From Voacanga thouarsii (taxonomy: Eukaryota > Streptophyta > Magnoliopsida > Gentianales > Apocynaceae): 64,000 nt of DNA. The stretch lies in NCBI GenBank assembly GCA_026120185.1, contig JANUWF010002200.1, positions 4,338,001 to 4,402,000 of the forward strand, in the 5' to 3' direction. Below, piece after piece: positions 12,040-23,955 of the stretch; the first letter of the stretch is position 1; the number at the start of each line of letters is the position of its first letter. Position numbers and translations under genes: made by a program. The notes under the pieces are model-generated. The model saw nothing but the letters and a program-made list of their open reading frames with translations. It did not search any database and had not been told where the DNA came from.

Positions 12040-13865
12040 CCTATATATAAAATAGAGGAGTGGCTTTTGGTACCTATTCTTTTTTGGGTCCTCGGGGGTT
12101 AGTAATGGTTCTTTTAATTCTCTACACTGTTTTCATTTCGGATTCTACTTTCTTCCTAACATGACATATAGATGCGTTATGTCCATATTTACCACAATAT
12201 GTGCAAAAGAATAAGTTATATATGAAGAGCTACCTTTCATAAAATGAGATTTGTAATTTCTAGCTTTGTTCAGATGCCTATATCGGAGACCATTTCTATC
12301 TCCAGCTACACGCTGCATTCCATGCAATCTATTTAGATTGTTTTTGCCATTTGTGAACTTTTCAATGCATGTAGAAATATCATCAACTCTCTTTTTCATG
12401 TCATCAAGATCACTAAGCATAATTTTAAGAGATATTACTTTGTTACATAAGCATTTGTTCTCAAGCGACATACAATGCAAAGAAATTGAGATACATCCTT
12501 TTCAATATATCAACAATTAATGGAATCAAGTAGAGCTTTGTTCTCACTCAACAGCTTAACATTGTCATCTAACAAGAAATCAATCTTCATTTTCATTTCT
12601 TTGTTTCTTCTAGACAACTTTTTGAGTTCGTGAAATATGTCAACAAGAAGCTCACTTGGATGATCAGAATTGTCACAAGTAGAATCGTGTAATTCAGATA
12701 CAGAATTAGAAGAAGTAACATTTACCTTTTCTCCCATGCCCATGAAGCATATGTTGTCTGTTTTATCTTTAGATTCACTATGTTCTTCAGTTCTGGATCC
12801 ATATTGATCCCAAGTCCTGGTCAGCCCTTTTCCTTTCTTTGCCTTAATTTCCTTTCTTTTCTTTTTGTTCTACTTGACCTCCATTTCTTTAGCTATTGGA
12901 CAGTTAGCAACAAAATGTTCCGTGCTTTTACACTCATAATATTGAGGTTTGAAGGATAAAGTTTATCCCTTCTTTTTGACAAATTTCTTGCTCCTTTTGA
13001 AGTTGCTTTTCCTAAACATCTTCCTGAATTTTCTAACAAATATGGCCAATTCTTCAGGGTCTAAATTAGTGCCATAGTCACTTTCAGATTGTTCACTTTT
13101 AGCTTCATTATTAGCACCCTTTAAGGAAGTTCCTCTTTTACCTCTATCATTATCATCATCATCATCATCATCATCATCATGTTTTCGAAACCTTTTGAGT
13201 TTCATTTCATGAGCCAAGAGAGACCCAATCAGTTCGAGGCCTAATCAGTTCTTCGGTTGGTAGATTATTCAAGTTTTTAGATTCTTCCACAACCAAGTCT
13301 TAGGTTGCTAGCTTTTTGGCAAGGCATTGAGTATTTTTCTATTTTGCTCTCCAAGGGAATAGATTTTTCTATAAGCCTTCAATCCATTCATAATGTTTTT
13401 GAATCTATTGAACATATCAGTTGTGCTCTCATTTGGTTTCATGGTAAACAACTCATAATCACGGACCAAAAGTCCTAACTTTGATTCATTTACTTGATTT
13501 GTCCCTTCATGGGTGACTTCAAGTAATTTTTACATTTCATAAGCTGAATCACAACTACTAATCTAGTTGTATTCATTAGCATCAGGGGCACAACATAATA
13601 TGTTTATTACCTGAAAATTCAAGGTCATTTTCGAAGTATTCTCACTGTCATATTCATCACTCTGTTTAGGCACTTTTCTGCCTTCAACAATTTTGAATGG
13701 AACAACTGGTCATTTTTCAATCAGATTCCATAGCTCAAAATTGGTTGAGCATACATAGATCTTCATTATGTTTTTCTAAAAGGTATAGTTGCTTCCATTG
13801 AACAATGGTGGTCTATTTGTTGAAGACCCTTCAATGTATGACAAAGATGAAGTGTTTGCAATCTG
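12040..13865 (-). pseudogene. Copia gag region (SIRE-like), broken
   Basis: Gag would form the virus-like particle and bind RNA. Reading starts near 13865, just after the PBS, with a 'PPLFNGSNY' type N-terminus, and continues in fragments with many stops. An acidic Asp run (near 13150-13185) precedes a Lys/Arg-rich segment. There are two zinc-knuckle sites: at 12900-12941 the first Cys has become Tyr, while at 12164-12205 a full CX2CX4HX4C is present. Between them, 12510-12743 encodes a Leu/Lys/Glu-rich stretch likely to form a coiled coil. Confidence 0.75.
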
Positions 13866-13910
13866 GATCTTTCCTACAAGGCTGTTAGGCCAAAAACAAT
13901 GTAGACCAAA

Positions 13911-13922
13911 GCTCTGATACCA
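13911..13922 (-). other. Primer binding site, initiator Met tRNA
   Basis: The minus strand reads TGGTATCAGAGC, complementary to the 3' end of plant initiator Met tRNA, two bases inside the LTR edge at 13925. Confidence 0.9.
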
Positions 13923-13924
13923 GT

Positions 13925-14240
13925 TGATAAACCATAGAGAGGGTGAATAAGTTTTACGGCAAACAAGTACAGATTTTCAAAGACTTTCGAATATCTAAAA
14001 GGAAACCAAATATGGGTAAGTTTCAAAAGAGAAGCTTTTTTGTCCATATTTATATGCATTAGAGATCTTTCAAGGTTCTACCAAATGATGGGAAAATAGA
14101 CTATGTCAAAAGAGACAAATAGAGGATAATCAGCCAGTCCACTATTCAACATAAATATATTTAACTAAATCAGTAAATGCAAATAACGATATGCTATGTT
14201 TTCTAATTAGATGAACAGTGAAATTTTAGTCATAGACTTT
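13925..14240 (-). repeat. 5' LTR fragment of the SIRE-like element
   Basis: Starts TGATAAACC on the plus strand and matches the first 316 bp or so of the LTR at 42027-43411. The homology then stops at an A-run near 14243, and the remaining kilobase of LTR is missing. The break could be an insertion or a deletion; no TSD is visible. Confidence 0.85.
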
Positions 14241-14610
14241 ACAAAAAAAAAAAAAGGACTTTAATGACAAAATATTTTCCTAGCTAAAAGTCCAATTTTC
14301 CTCGCGGAAGGGCTGAAATAATTTTTGTCGCGCCTTCGTCGCTGAAGCATCGTTGCCAAAGCATTCTGGCGACAAATCACTGTGTTTTGTCGCTAATGTG
14401 AGCCTTTTAGAGAGGAAAATTGTTTCCTCACTAAAGCTCCAACTTTAGCTAGGAAAAATTGTCACAAAAACCATAAAATTTTTGTTACCAAAACTTCATT
14501 TTGCCGCTGATGATTATGTTTTTGTGACAAAAAAATTTTGTCGCGAAAGATTTGTCACTAAAGAGCCAATTTTATTTCACAAATTCGTAAAAATATTTTT
14601 ATAAATTTTT
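14241..14610. repeat. Unassigned repeat with GTCGC/GCGAC subrepeats
   Basis: No gene. Short motifs such as TTGTCGC, GCGAC and 'TTTTCCT(A/C)' recur in both orientations, as in subterminal regions of CACTA-type DNA transposons. No CACTA terminus was found here, so the class is only a guess. Confidence 0.3.
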
Positions 14611-14639
14611 TGGAGGAATCAATGGCGATAAAATTTTAA

Positions 14640-14835
14640 AGCCATGCTCTTTCTCCACACCTAATTGCACATTGTACTGCTTCTTATTGTGTAGTCCACA
14701 AGCACCCACCACACCTGATTGCACTACTCTAATTTTGCGAGATTTGCAAGGAGAGATTCGAACCCTAGTCTGGCGGCCTGGACTGCAATGCTTGCACTCA
14801 ACCATTGGGCCAAACTTCATGTTTGGTCATATCCA
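14640..14835 (-). mobile_element. tRNA-derived SINE-like sequence
   Basis: On the minus strand a pol III A-box-like TGGCCCAATGGTTGAGTGC (14794-14812) is followed about 30 bp later by a B-box-like GGTTCGAATCTC (14753-14764). The spacing suits a tRNA-type promoter, and the intervening sequence folds poorly as a functional tRNA. A body rich in short repeats continues to about 14640. Tail and TSD were not resolved. Confidence 0.5.
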
Positions 14836-15084
14836 TTTTTTTTTTTACTTAAACTATTTGTAAAGTTCTATTTGATTTTTTTTTTAAAAAAAACATTAGT
14901 ATTATACGTTAATCATATTAAGTGTATTATTAAAATAAATTATTCCATATAATAAGTTATTTTGTATATTTATATAATTTTAAAAGTCTATATACTGTTA
15001 ATTATATTATCATTTTTAATAAATTATGTCATTGCTTTTATTATTAAATAATTTTATACATATAGATCAATTAGAAAAAAAGAC

Positions 15085-15137
15085 TCACACACACACACAC
15101 ACACATATACACATATACACACATATATACATCCCAC

Positions 15138-15180
<43 letters not shown>

Positions 15181-15263
15181 TATATATAAAAATATTAATA
15201 AATATATATATATGTATATATATATATATACACTACATATATATATATATATATATATACTAC

Positions 15264-15312
<49 letters not shown>
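15085..15312. repeat. Compound microsatellite (CA)n-(TA)n-(GA)n
   Basis: Runs of CA, then several TA blocks with interruptions, then GA. The translations on both strands are pure repeat artefacts (Tyr-Ile and Ser-Leu runs). Confidence 0.95.
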
Positions 15313-15319
<7 letters not shown>

Positions 15320-15439
15320 CAAAACATAAATAATTATATAAATTTACTATCAATACATATTATTCAATAATATGCAATAATTTGGACATCTATGTATATT
15401 TGGATAAATTTAAATGGTAATTAATTTATTTATTACATA

Positions 15440-15487
<48 letters not shown>

Positions 15488-15787
15488 TAGTGATTTTCAA
15501 TTATGACGGCTCAAAAATAAATTTAATTTTTTTAGGATTTTCAAAAGAATCATCGCAAAACCCTCGTAAATTAGTGACGGTTTAGCCATGGCTTTTGGTA
15601 ATTATACTTAACACTAAATAATTATAAAAGTCATTGCAAAAACCTCGCTAATTGCTACGGCTTTACGATGACTTGATAATAAATTTAATTTTTTAAAGAT
15701 TTTCAATGGAACCGTGCGAGATATTTCCCTTTTGAATTGTTATTATTATTATTTTTATAGTTAAAAAAATTGTATATATTACCAGAG
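15313..15787. other. AT-rich spacer with (AT)n run and transposon-like repeats
   Basis: No gene. An (AT)n run occupies 15445-15484. At 15490-15720 two similar blocks pair 'AAAACCCTCG(T/C)AAATTAG' and 'GACGGTTT/TACGGCTTT' motifs, resembling subterminal repeats of a DNA transposon. The class is uncertain. Confidence 0.4.
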
Positions 15788-16176
15788 AATGAAGAAGAAG
15801 AAGAAGAAGAAGAAGAAGAATTGCTGTTCGTGTGCAGGATCGAGACGGCGTCTTTATCTTTTGTGTCGTTGTGCTTTCTGGTACCACTATGTTTGTCTTT
15901 TGTTGCTGGCCTGGTCCGCTATTGGGCTAGCAGATCCGGAGGCCTCTTGGAGCAGTAGCTTGGTCAGCTGTGGCCAGAAGGTCAAGCAGTCGCTGGGCTG
16001 GGCTGGCATTGGGCCAGTGGCCTCGAGAATGGGCTTGCTCCAGCGCGAGCAGATCAGGGCGGCGTCTGGGCCATTGGCCTTGGCTAGGCAAAATCTTAGA
16101 TTGGCACCCGCCGGGCTTGAGTGCCTAGGCCAGCAGATAGAACATTCCCTTTAATTTCAAAAAAAAAAAAAAAAAA
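15788..16176 (+). repeat. GC-rich segment with poly(A) tail, possible retroposed sequence
   Basis: Begins with a (GAA)n run (about 15788-15820), continues as unusually GC-rich sequence full of GGGCTGG/GGCC words, and ends in A18 at 16159-16176. Base composition is quite unlike both sides. Open frames on the plus strand have no recognisable domain. A retroposed transcript or SINE is possible; a gene is not supported. Confidence 0.4.
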
Positions 16177-17169
16177 GAGGAGGAAGATTGCCATTGATAT
16201 ATGGTTTTATGTTTGAAGGCCCTAAGTGCTAGGACTACTAAAGACCTTGTGATGGTGACTTGCTTCAACAAATTAATATTTCAGAAGTTTGAAGAGTTGG
16301 GTATTTTGTTAGCCAATTAATATTTCAATTGTAATTTTCCAATATTATTTCTTGTGTTTAGGTTGGCCATAAAACTATTTTTATTTTATAGTTTTACTAT
16401 ATTTTATTATTTTGATTTAATTATGTATCATTCATGTTAACATGTTATATAATTTATATTAACACCGCTCTATGTACTATTTTGTTATGCATAATTTTTT
16501 TATTTATTAAAAAAATTTGAGTGTAAAATGGTTGTTTTAATTAACCTTAGGCCTCCCCTATTATCCCATTAGTAAAATTAACTTTTGTTTCATACCATTT
16601 TAAATGGTCTCTCTATAGGAAGGTTACGCTATATTGGTTACTAGATTGGGCCCAAATTTTTTATATTATTTTTTATAAATTTAATTTATTCACTGTTACC
16701 CTATAGGTGATGTGATTGGATTGGAAACTTTATTAAAAAAAAATATGAATATAGAGGTTACACTTAAATCAAAGACATTATAAGGACTTCTTATAGAATA
16801 TCCAAATGATATCTATGTTGGTAAAAATATTAATGACATTAAAACTAATATCGCATTTAGATGCAAAATATATTAATTTTAGTAGGAGGGTCAAAACCTA
16901 ACTGTGGGTAATATTGTTATCTCCCATAGAGGTACATATTACTTTGGGGTTTAAGGTTGTGGATCCTGGCCTACATGTAAATCACATTGTTATCTCCTAT
17001 AGACGTGCATATTACTTTAGAGTTTTAGGTTATTGTAATTTGATAGTAATTTTATTTACTACTTAAAATATTATCATATTGATCATGGATCATGTCATAA
17101 TGTTTTATATTGATCATGCATCATGATATGATATTGGCTCATATGTTTTCTTTTATTTAATTTCAAAAA
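16177..17169. other. AT-rich stretch without a recognised gene or 5' LTR
   Basis: This lies where the 5' LTR and leader of the copia element at 17170 should be, but no LTR edge, PBS or match to its 3' LTR was seen. One short direct repeat (about 45 bp, offset about 77 bp, ATTGTTATCTC...ACATATTACTTT) occurs at 16910-17035. Confidence 0.6.
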
Positions 17170-17986
17170 ATGACTTCCAACAAATTATCCCTAATCTTAA
17201 CAAAGAACTAACTGGATGGAGAAAATTTTATTGATTGGAAAAGGAAACTAATAAACATACTCATTGCTAAGAAGCTTAAATACATGCTAACTAAAACATG
17301 TCCTCCTAAACCTACTTTTCTGTCCACGTCCGAACAAAATGAGGCTTATGTGAAGTGGTTGAGTTCTGATGAGATGGTTTGCCACTATATTTTGGGATCT
17401 ATCTCAAATGTGTTGTAGCAGAAACATGAGAATATTGCAACCGCTTCAGATATCATTAAAAGTCTCCAGCAAATGTTCGAGTACAAAGGACGACAGGTCC
17501 ACCAAACAGCAATGAGGTACATAACGAATATGCGCATAAAACCTAGACCACCCATGAGAGATCATATTTTAGAATTGATCATTCAGTTTAACATGGTAGA
17601 GGCCTTAATAGCTGAAATTAAGCCCAAGACTCAGGTTGATATGGCTCTGGAAACTCTTCTAGAGATGTTCTCATAGTTCAAAGCTAACTATAACATGAAT
17701 AAGATGGAGATGACTCTTACAGAGTTAATAAAAGAGTTTGAGAGTGCCAAGGCTATCCCTAAAAGTGGAAAGTGGCAACGTTCTTATTGTGGCTCATGCT
17801 GGACCTTTCTCTTTCAAGCCCAAAGGCCAAGGAGAAAATAAGAGGAAGCAAAATAACAAAAAGGGGCCTAAGCAGCAGACTAAGAAGGCAAAAATGGATG
17901 AAAAGCCTAAAGGCAAGTGTTTCCACTGCAAGCAAAAAGGACATTGGAAGTCTCAGTGTCTAGATTACTTAGCCAAACGCAAGTAG
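17170..17986 (+). pseudogene. Copia gag (UBN2-type), broken
   Basis: ATG at 17170 starts a typical copia gag with 'LDGENFIDWKRKL', followed by 'LQQMFEYKGRQVHQTAM' and 'ALETLLEMFS'. Stops occur near 17202, 17416 and 17674 and a frame change near 17760. The nucleocapsid zinc knuckle CX2CX4HX4C is intact at 17918-17959 (CFHCKQKGHWKSQC), after a Lys/Gln-rich linker. Confidence 0.85.
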
Positions 17987-19546
17987 GGTACTTGTGAGTT
18001 ATCCTACATTGAAACTTATTTAGTAGTTGGTTCTATAAATACTTAGATAGTAGATTTTGGAGCCACTAATTATGTTTGCAATTCATTGCAGGGGTTTCAA
18101 GTAAACAGACATCTCAATGAAGGAGAGCATACTCTAAGGGTTGGTATAAGATTAGTGATATCTACAAAAGCTGTTGGAGATGTTTATCTTTATTTTAATA
18201 ATAAATATTTGGTTTTGAAAAATGGTTATTATGTTCTTGGCATTTATCAAAATTTGATTTCGGTGTCTTTGTTATTTAAATAAAATATTCTATTAGATTT
18301 TATAAATTTTCAGTAGAGATATTTTTGAATAACTCATTAATATGTCGTGGAAATTTAAGTAATGATCTATATATTTTAAAGCCTACCAATAATTTGTTAT
18401 ATCATACTGAATCTAACAAACGCATTAAGTTATCTTCTACTAATGAGACTCTCTTATGACATCTTAGACTTGGTCATATTAATCTAAATAGGATTTAAAG
18501 ACTCGTAAAAGAAGGTCCTTTAAGTAACTTAATGGTAGAACCTTTTCAAGTTTGCGAATCTTTTTTGGAGGGTAAAATAACTAAAAGATCATTTCATTTG
18601 AAAGGAACTAGAGGTAAGAAAGTCTTGAAATTAGTGCACTTTGATGTATATGGACCAATTAACTAGAGGTATATGAGTATTTTATTACTTTTTTAGAAGG
18701 TTACTCAAGATATGGATATATTTACCTAATGACTCATAAGTCTGATGCCTTAAAAAAAATTAAAGAATTTAAAGCTGAGGCTGAGAAGTAGTTAGGTAAG
18801 AACATTAAGATACTTTGATCAGATCGAGGTGGAGAATATCTATCCTACGACTTTAGATCATACTTGTCAGAAAATGAAATTTTATCCCAACTAAGTACAC
18901 CAGGCACGCCTCAATAAAATGGAGTTGCAGAAAGGAAAAACAGGACCTTGTTAGATATGGTTAGATTAATGCTTAGCTTCTCTACACTAGGTACATCCTT
19001 TTAGGGATATGCTATACAAATTGTGATATATATATATTGAATATGGTTCCATCAAAATTTATTCCTAAGACTCCGTTGGAATTGTGGAATAGGCGGAAGC
19101 TTAATTTGACACATATCCGAATTTGGGGTTGTATTATATATGTACTAAAAGGAAAGATGGATAAAATAGAATCAGGAACAAATTTATATCTATTTGTTGG
19201 GTATCCAAAAGGAACAAGGGGATACTATTTCTATAGTCCTCAAAATAAGAAAATATTTGTAAATACACATGCAATTTTCTTAGAGGATAAGTACATAGAA
19301 GAACGTGGATCTAAGAGTAGGGTTATTCTGGAAGAAACCAAGGGAGATAATCTTAAGCAAATGGTTACAGAAACTCATACTCAAGATTGTTGTGGTGGAG
19401 TCGTTTCTATGCCACTTAGCATGCCACAATCCATTATAAGAGAAATAGATATTATGTCTTTTATACCCAATGACTTTTCAACACATAGAGTGGAAGAACT
19501 TCTTGCCTATGTTCAAACTCCACTCGTTGAGGAATCAATAGAATAG
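17987..19546 (+). pseudogene. Copia protease and integrase, broken
   Basis: A protease motif of the D-x-GA type (VDFGATNYVCNS; the usual Ser/Thr after Asp is Phe) lies near 18050. The pre-integrase segment (LRLGHINLNR) is near 18465. The core 'SDRGGEYLSYDF' is at about 18820, then 'GVAERKNRTLLDMVR', separated by stop codons. The C-terminal part (FGVKPKG-like, 'YPKGTRGYYFYSP') is open at 19037-19546. Confidence 0.8.
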
Positions 19547-21260
19547 GCTCCATTCAATGAGAAGGAAGAAAGTCCAATCATACAAGAATCTCCACAGCTT
19601 AAACGTAGTGGGAGAGTCATTCGACATCCCTCTAGATACTTACTTTGTGGAAAGGCTTTTTAAGAAATCTCCATTGAGGAAGAAGAGGATCTCACTATTT
19701 ATAAAGAAGTTGTAGAGGATGTAGACGCAGACCATTGGAAGAGTGCAATAGATTCAGAAATAAAATCCATGTACACTAACTCCATCTGGGAACTTGTTGA
19801 CTTACCTGATAGGGTAAAACCTATTGGGTGCAAATGAGTTTACAAAAGAAAGAGCGGAGTAGACAGGAAAGTGGAAACTTTTAAAGTTAGATTAGTTACT
19901 AAGGATTATGCCAAACGAGAAGGTATTAATTATGATGAAACTTTCTCGCCCGTGGCCATGCTAAAGTCTATAAGAATCCTCTTATCCATTACAGCTCACT
20001 TCGATTATGAAGTATGGCAAATGGATGTTAAGACAACATTCGTTAATGGAAATCTTGACGAGTGTATCTATATGGCATAACCAGATGGTTTTATCCAAGA
20101 AGGTTAAGAATATAAAGTTTGCAAATTGAATAGGTCAATTTATAGACTTAAGCAAGTGTCCAGATCTTTGGAATATCAAGTTTGATCAAGCCATTAAATC
20201 ATATGGTTTTAGTCAGTATCCTGATGAACCTTGTGTCTATAAAAGAATTATAGATGGTAATGTGATTTTTCTCATATTGTATATTGATGACATCCTTCTT
20301 ATTGACAATGATGTAGCAACATTAATATCAGTGAAAAACTCGTTAGGTAAATAATTTGATATGAAGGACTTGGGAGAAGCAAAACACGTACTAGGTATTC
20401 AGATCCTTCGGGATAGAAAGAATAGACAAATTGATTTATTCTAAACTTCATATATTGACAAAAAATTGACAAGATTTTTAGTGCAAAATTCCAAGAAAGG
20501 TCTATTACCTTTCAGACATAGAATTCAGTTGTCACAAAATTAGTCTTAAAACTCCTGATGAAATTGAATACATGAAATGAGTTCCTTATGCATCAGCTAT
20601 AGGAAGTCTCATGCTTTGTACTCGTCTAAATATTTGTTATGCTGTTGGAATGGTTAGTAGATATCAGTTAAACCCATGATCGGAGCACTGGACAACAGTG
20701 AAGTATATACTCAAGTATCTTCGTAGAACTCGGGGATTATATATGTGCTAGTTTACTTGACTTCAGAATTGGTACCTATAAATTACACTGATTCTGATTT
20801 TCAAGCTAATAGGGATTTTTGCAAGTCCACTTCTAGCTCCGTTTTCGCCCTAGTTGGTGGTGTAGTTGTGTGGAGAAATATTAAACAATCTTGTATTGCT
20901 GACTCTATATTGGAAGCTGAATATATGGCAGCTTGTGAGGCAGTTAAAGAAGCAGTATGGTTGAAGAAGTTCTTAATAGAACTTTAGGTGGTTCCTTATG
21001 CATCTCAAGCCATTAGTTTATACTGTGATAATAGTGGTGCAGTGGCAAATGCGAAAGAACCACGCAGCCATCAGCGTGGTAAACACATTGAACAAAAATA
21101 TCACATATTTAGAGAGATTGTTCAATGTGGAGATGTAGAAGTATGCAAGATTTCTTTTGCTGAAAATCTTGCTAATTCTTTTACTATAAATGTACCTGCA
21201 ACAGTTTTTAGATGTCATATAAAAAGTATGGGTATTTTTGACATGTCGCATTTACTTTAA
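19547..21260 (+). pseudogene. Copia RT and RNase H, broken
   Basis: RT begins near 19740. It has 'KVRLVTKDYAKREGINYDETFSP' at 19874 and following, 'WQMDVKTTFVNGNL' near 20020 and the catalytic box YIDD intact at 20280-20291. RNase H (20745-21260) shows 'YTDSDFQANRD', 'EAEYMAACEAVKEAVWLKKFL', and 'HQRGKHIEQKYHIFREIV'. Stops and at least two frameshifts (20100-20200 and near 20500) inactivate it. Confidence 0.85.
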
Positions 21261-21261
21261 G

Positions 21262-21277
21262 ACAAGTAGGAGAATTT
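21262..21277 (+). other. Polypurine tract of the copia element
   Basis: ACAAGTAGGAGAATTT directly precedes the LTR start TGTAAG; it is a degraded form of the copia 'aagtgggagaat' tract. Confidence 0.7.
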
Positions 21278-21671
21278 TGTAAGATATGCTCTTCGAGTAA
21301 ATACAACGAGATTTGTATTTTGAAATTAATAAAGTATGTTTTTATATATTTATATATATGTATGAGTCTATTTGTCTATGAATTATTTAGATATTATAAA
21401 CTAAGTGTTTATTTGTTAAACATAGAAAGACTTGATTTTTAATTTAATTCGAAATAAATTATTTGTGATAAAAAATAAATATGGGCAGTTTATTTTATTG
21501 AGATCGCCTTAATTTTATTGAAGTTTGTCTTTGACTTTGGTAATAAAATTAAGGATATATTTTGATATATTGGATAGGACCATAAATGTTATATTTATGG
21601 ATTGGACCACACAAATTAAACATTATATGATTGTCGTACATAATATTTTAATCTTGAGCAAATAATAATTT

Positions 21672-22956
21672 TGTTAGCCCTAAGGGCCTTCTTTTATGTT
21701 TTGATTTATGACAAACGTTGATATGGACTAACGTGTTAATTTATTGTGTTAGGATATGATTGACCTTTGCTCTTCTAAAGTCTTTAGATAAGAATTGTTG
21801 GCGACTCCTTTATCACCGATTTCAAGAATGGAAGATCAATTGGAAAATCAAGTATAAGGAGTTATACATCAAGAAGACTTTTTATGAAGAATATTAGACT
21901 AGAAAGTGTTCATTAAGGTATACTTATTATTTCCTATATCCTCTTATCTTTTGATTCATTTGGCTTTACCTTGAAGCTTCAAAGGAGATGATTTTCAAAG
22001 TTTTTAGAATTCACAGAATTTTGGATGGTACAGTTTGAATCCAAAAGGTTTATCCAAAATCCTGTAAACCGGGTTGAAAAATTGTCCGTCAAGGATGTGC
22101 CATTTTAGACTTAACTTTTGGATGCATCTTTGTCCAAAACCCGAGTCCAAAACTCGGATGAGTTTAAACAGAAAAATTTATAGCCGTTTTTTATGACCGT
22201 TGGCACTCCACTTTTTGGCTCTATAAATAGCCCTTAAAGCCAGATTACAAGTAAGATTTTTGAAACATCCATCTTAGAAACACTATTGCTCAATATCTTC
22301 AAAAATCTCCTTTTATCTTAGCTTCAAAGTGAGTTCATTGTGTATCAAAGATAAAAGTATTTTGTACTTGTATCCGAGAGAATATCTGCTCAAGTAAGTG
22401 AGCTTATCTCTGTTCTATTGATTTTCAATTCTCAGCTTGTAATAGCAAGGTTGTGTGGTAAAACCCATAGGGGTGATCCTTGTTGTGTGTATGTGCAAGG
22501 TTGTGTGGTAAAACCCATAGGGGTGATCCTTGTTATGTGATTGTTCAAGGTTGTGGTGTAAAACCCATAGGGGTGAGCCTTGATGTGTTTGAGAGGTTGT
22601 GTAAAACCTAGTGTGGTGAGCCTCTCTTGTATGTGGTTGTTTTATTAAGTGAGGTTAATGAAATAGGGTTGAAAATCCTTAAGTGTGAGGCTTAAGGTAG
22701 TGGACGTAGATCATTGTTGATCGAACCACTATACATCTCTTGTCTTATTTTATTTCAGTGGTTCATGTATATTGTTTTTATGATCTTTCACTGTCTAAAT
22801 CTGAATACACATCTACGAGTGCATGGACAGCTTTCAATGCATCAATAAAGTCAGTCCAAGTATCTTTGTGATCATCCTTGTTCAGCATTTTAGACTCTTC
22901 GGAAAAATTATTTTTGCTTGCCAAAAACCTTATTCACCCCCCTCTAAGGTTTTTCA
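21672..22956 (+). mobile_element. Solo LTR of the SIRE-like copia family
   Basis: TGTTAGCCCTAAGG at the start and CTAAGGTTTTTCA at the end correspond to the reverse complement of the LTR at 42027-43411. It is flanked by AATTT (21667-21671) and AATCT (22957-22961), a 5-bp TSD with one change. No internal region is attached, so this is a solo LTR left by LTR-LTR recombination. A TATA-like 'CTATAAATAG' lies at 22220-22229. Confidence 0.85.
22446..22628 (+). repeat. 50-bp minisatellite inside the solo LTR
   Basis: Units start at 22446, 22496 and 22546, each with 'GTAAAACCCATAGGGGTGA' and 'CCTTG'; a shortened fourth unit runs to about 22628. The related LTRs at 1-1063 and 42027-43411 carry only weak traces. 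Confidence 0.9.
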
Positions 22957-23955
22957 AATCTATACTTATTAACTTGAAGTTCCTTTAGTTATCAAAGAGT
23001 GAGATTAATTTAATAATCAATATCTCGGTATCTTGGGAAATTAAACTAAAATAAATATAAAATAATTATTCTACAATATGGAATCCATCACCTTTAATAG
23101 GCAAGATCATTTCCTCATAAGTTCTTGTAAGGGACAGTTAAATCTGAGTTCGGTAATTCAATAGTGCATATTGAATTCAATTTGTAAGTGTGACGTAGTC
23201 ACATGATACTATCAAATTGAAGATGAGAATTAAGGATTTGAATAAGCGGCACAGTGGTCATATTACCTCATTCAAAGTATTATATTAATCGATGGGGTAA
23301 TTTGTTAGATTGATCAATTATAAGAATATAATTATTGACTCCAATAATTGCAATTAGTCTAAGAGTGCAATTACGTTCTTTTAGTGGAGTGGAATGTAAT
23401 TAATAAATTATTTTTGGATTGACAAAATAATTTATTAGAGCTTAGTCTAATTGTATTCAGTAAGGTCCCTTCAGTGGCTCGTAATTATGGGACAATAATC
23501 AATTATAAATTTTTATAATTTATTAATGTAAAATTGCAAGAAATAAAGATCATATTTGAGATGGAATATGATAAGTTAAGATAGTTGTACCCAATTATAC
23601 TTGTTTTGTTCTATCAGGATTCGTATTGATATAGAGTCAAATATATAGAGATAGCTGGAAATAGCCAACTATATATATTAGTTTAAGACTTTATATTAGG
23701 TTTACATGAGATACAACGTTATCTCAGTTTTTGTGAGTCCACCCTCTACAAAGAGAGATAAAAAATACGTTAGCAAGTTTTTGGTCCTAGGAGATTACAC
23801 TAAAGAAGACTTGGGGGTCTAGATCATTACTAAAAGGCCAAAAGCTTCTCGAGTCATATCTTGAAGACGATATCTATGAAGGTACGAATTATTTCTCGCG
23901 TATTTATAAGATTTAATCTAGTTGACACCTAAATATATTGATCCTATTTCTAATA

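Larger units (their letters stand above)
1..14240 (-). mobile_element. SIRE-like Ty1/copia retrotransposon, degenerate, with embedded gypsy-type LTR
   Basis: On the minus strand the order is 5' LTR fragment (13925-14240), PBS (13911-13922), gag, protease, integrase, RT, RNase H (13865 down to 9143), an env-position ORF (8532 to 6880), an embedded gypsy-type LTR, a non-coding tract, a PPT (1064-1078) and the 3' LTR (1-1063, cut by the window edge). Integrase before RT defines copia. An extra ORF after pol, a long gag with two zinc-knuckle sites and a coiled coil, and LTRs of about 1.4 kb fit the SIRE/Maximus lineage; that assignment is inference. The 5' LTR is cut after about 316 bp, and all ORFs are broken. 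A partial second copy lies at 42027-50286. Confidence 0.8.
17170..23955 (+). mobile_element. Degenerate Ty1/copia retrotransposon lacking a recognisable 5' LTR
   Basis: Gag, protease, integrase, RT and RNase H remnants follow in copia order at 17170-21260, then a PPT and a 3' LTR start (TGTAAGATATGC) at 21278. The 3' LTR is split by a solo SIRE-like LTR. The family resembles, but is not the same as, the copia element at 25666-35428. More than ten in-frame stops are present. Confidence 0.8.
21278..23955 (+). repeat. 3' LTR of the copia element, split by a solo LTR
   Basis: The LTR consists of 21278-21671 and 22962-23955. The start TGTAAGATATGCTC follows the PPT. The end is placed at TTTCTAATA (23955), read as a decayed TTCTAACA; this end is less certain. 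R/U5-like sequence at 23640-23900 contains 'CCACCCTCTACAAAGAG'. Total length without the insertion is about 1.39 kb. Confidence 0.6.

Noticed and set aside
14753..14815. Functional tRNA gene
   Set aside because: A- and B-box-like motifs only; no complete cloverleaf with acceptor pairing could be drawn.
15026..15327. Open frames of 80-87 codons on both strands
   Set aside because: They are translations of CA/TA/GA microsatellites (Tyr-Ile, Thr-His, Ser-Leu runs).
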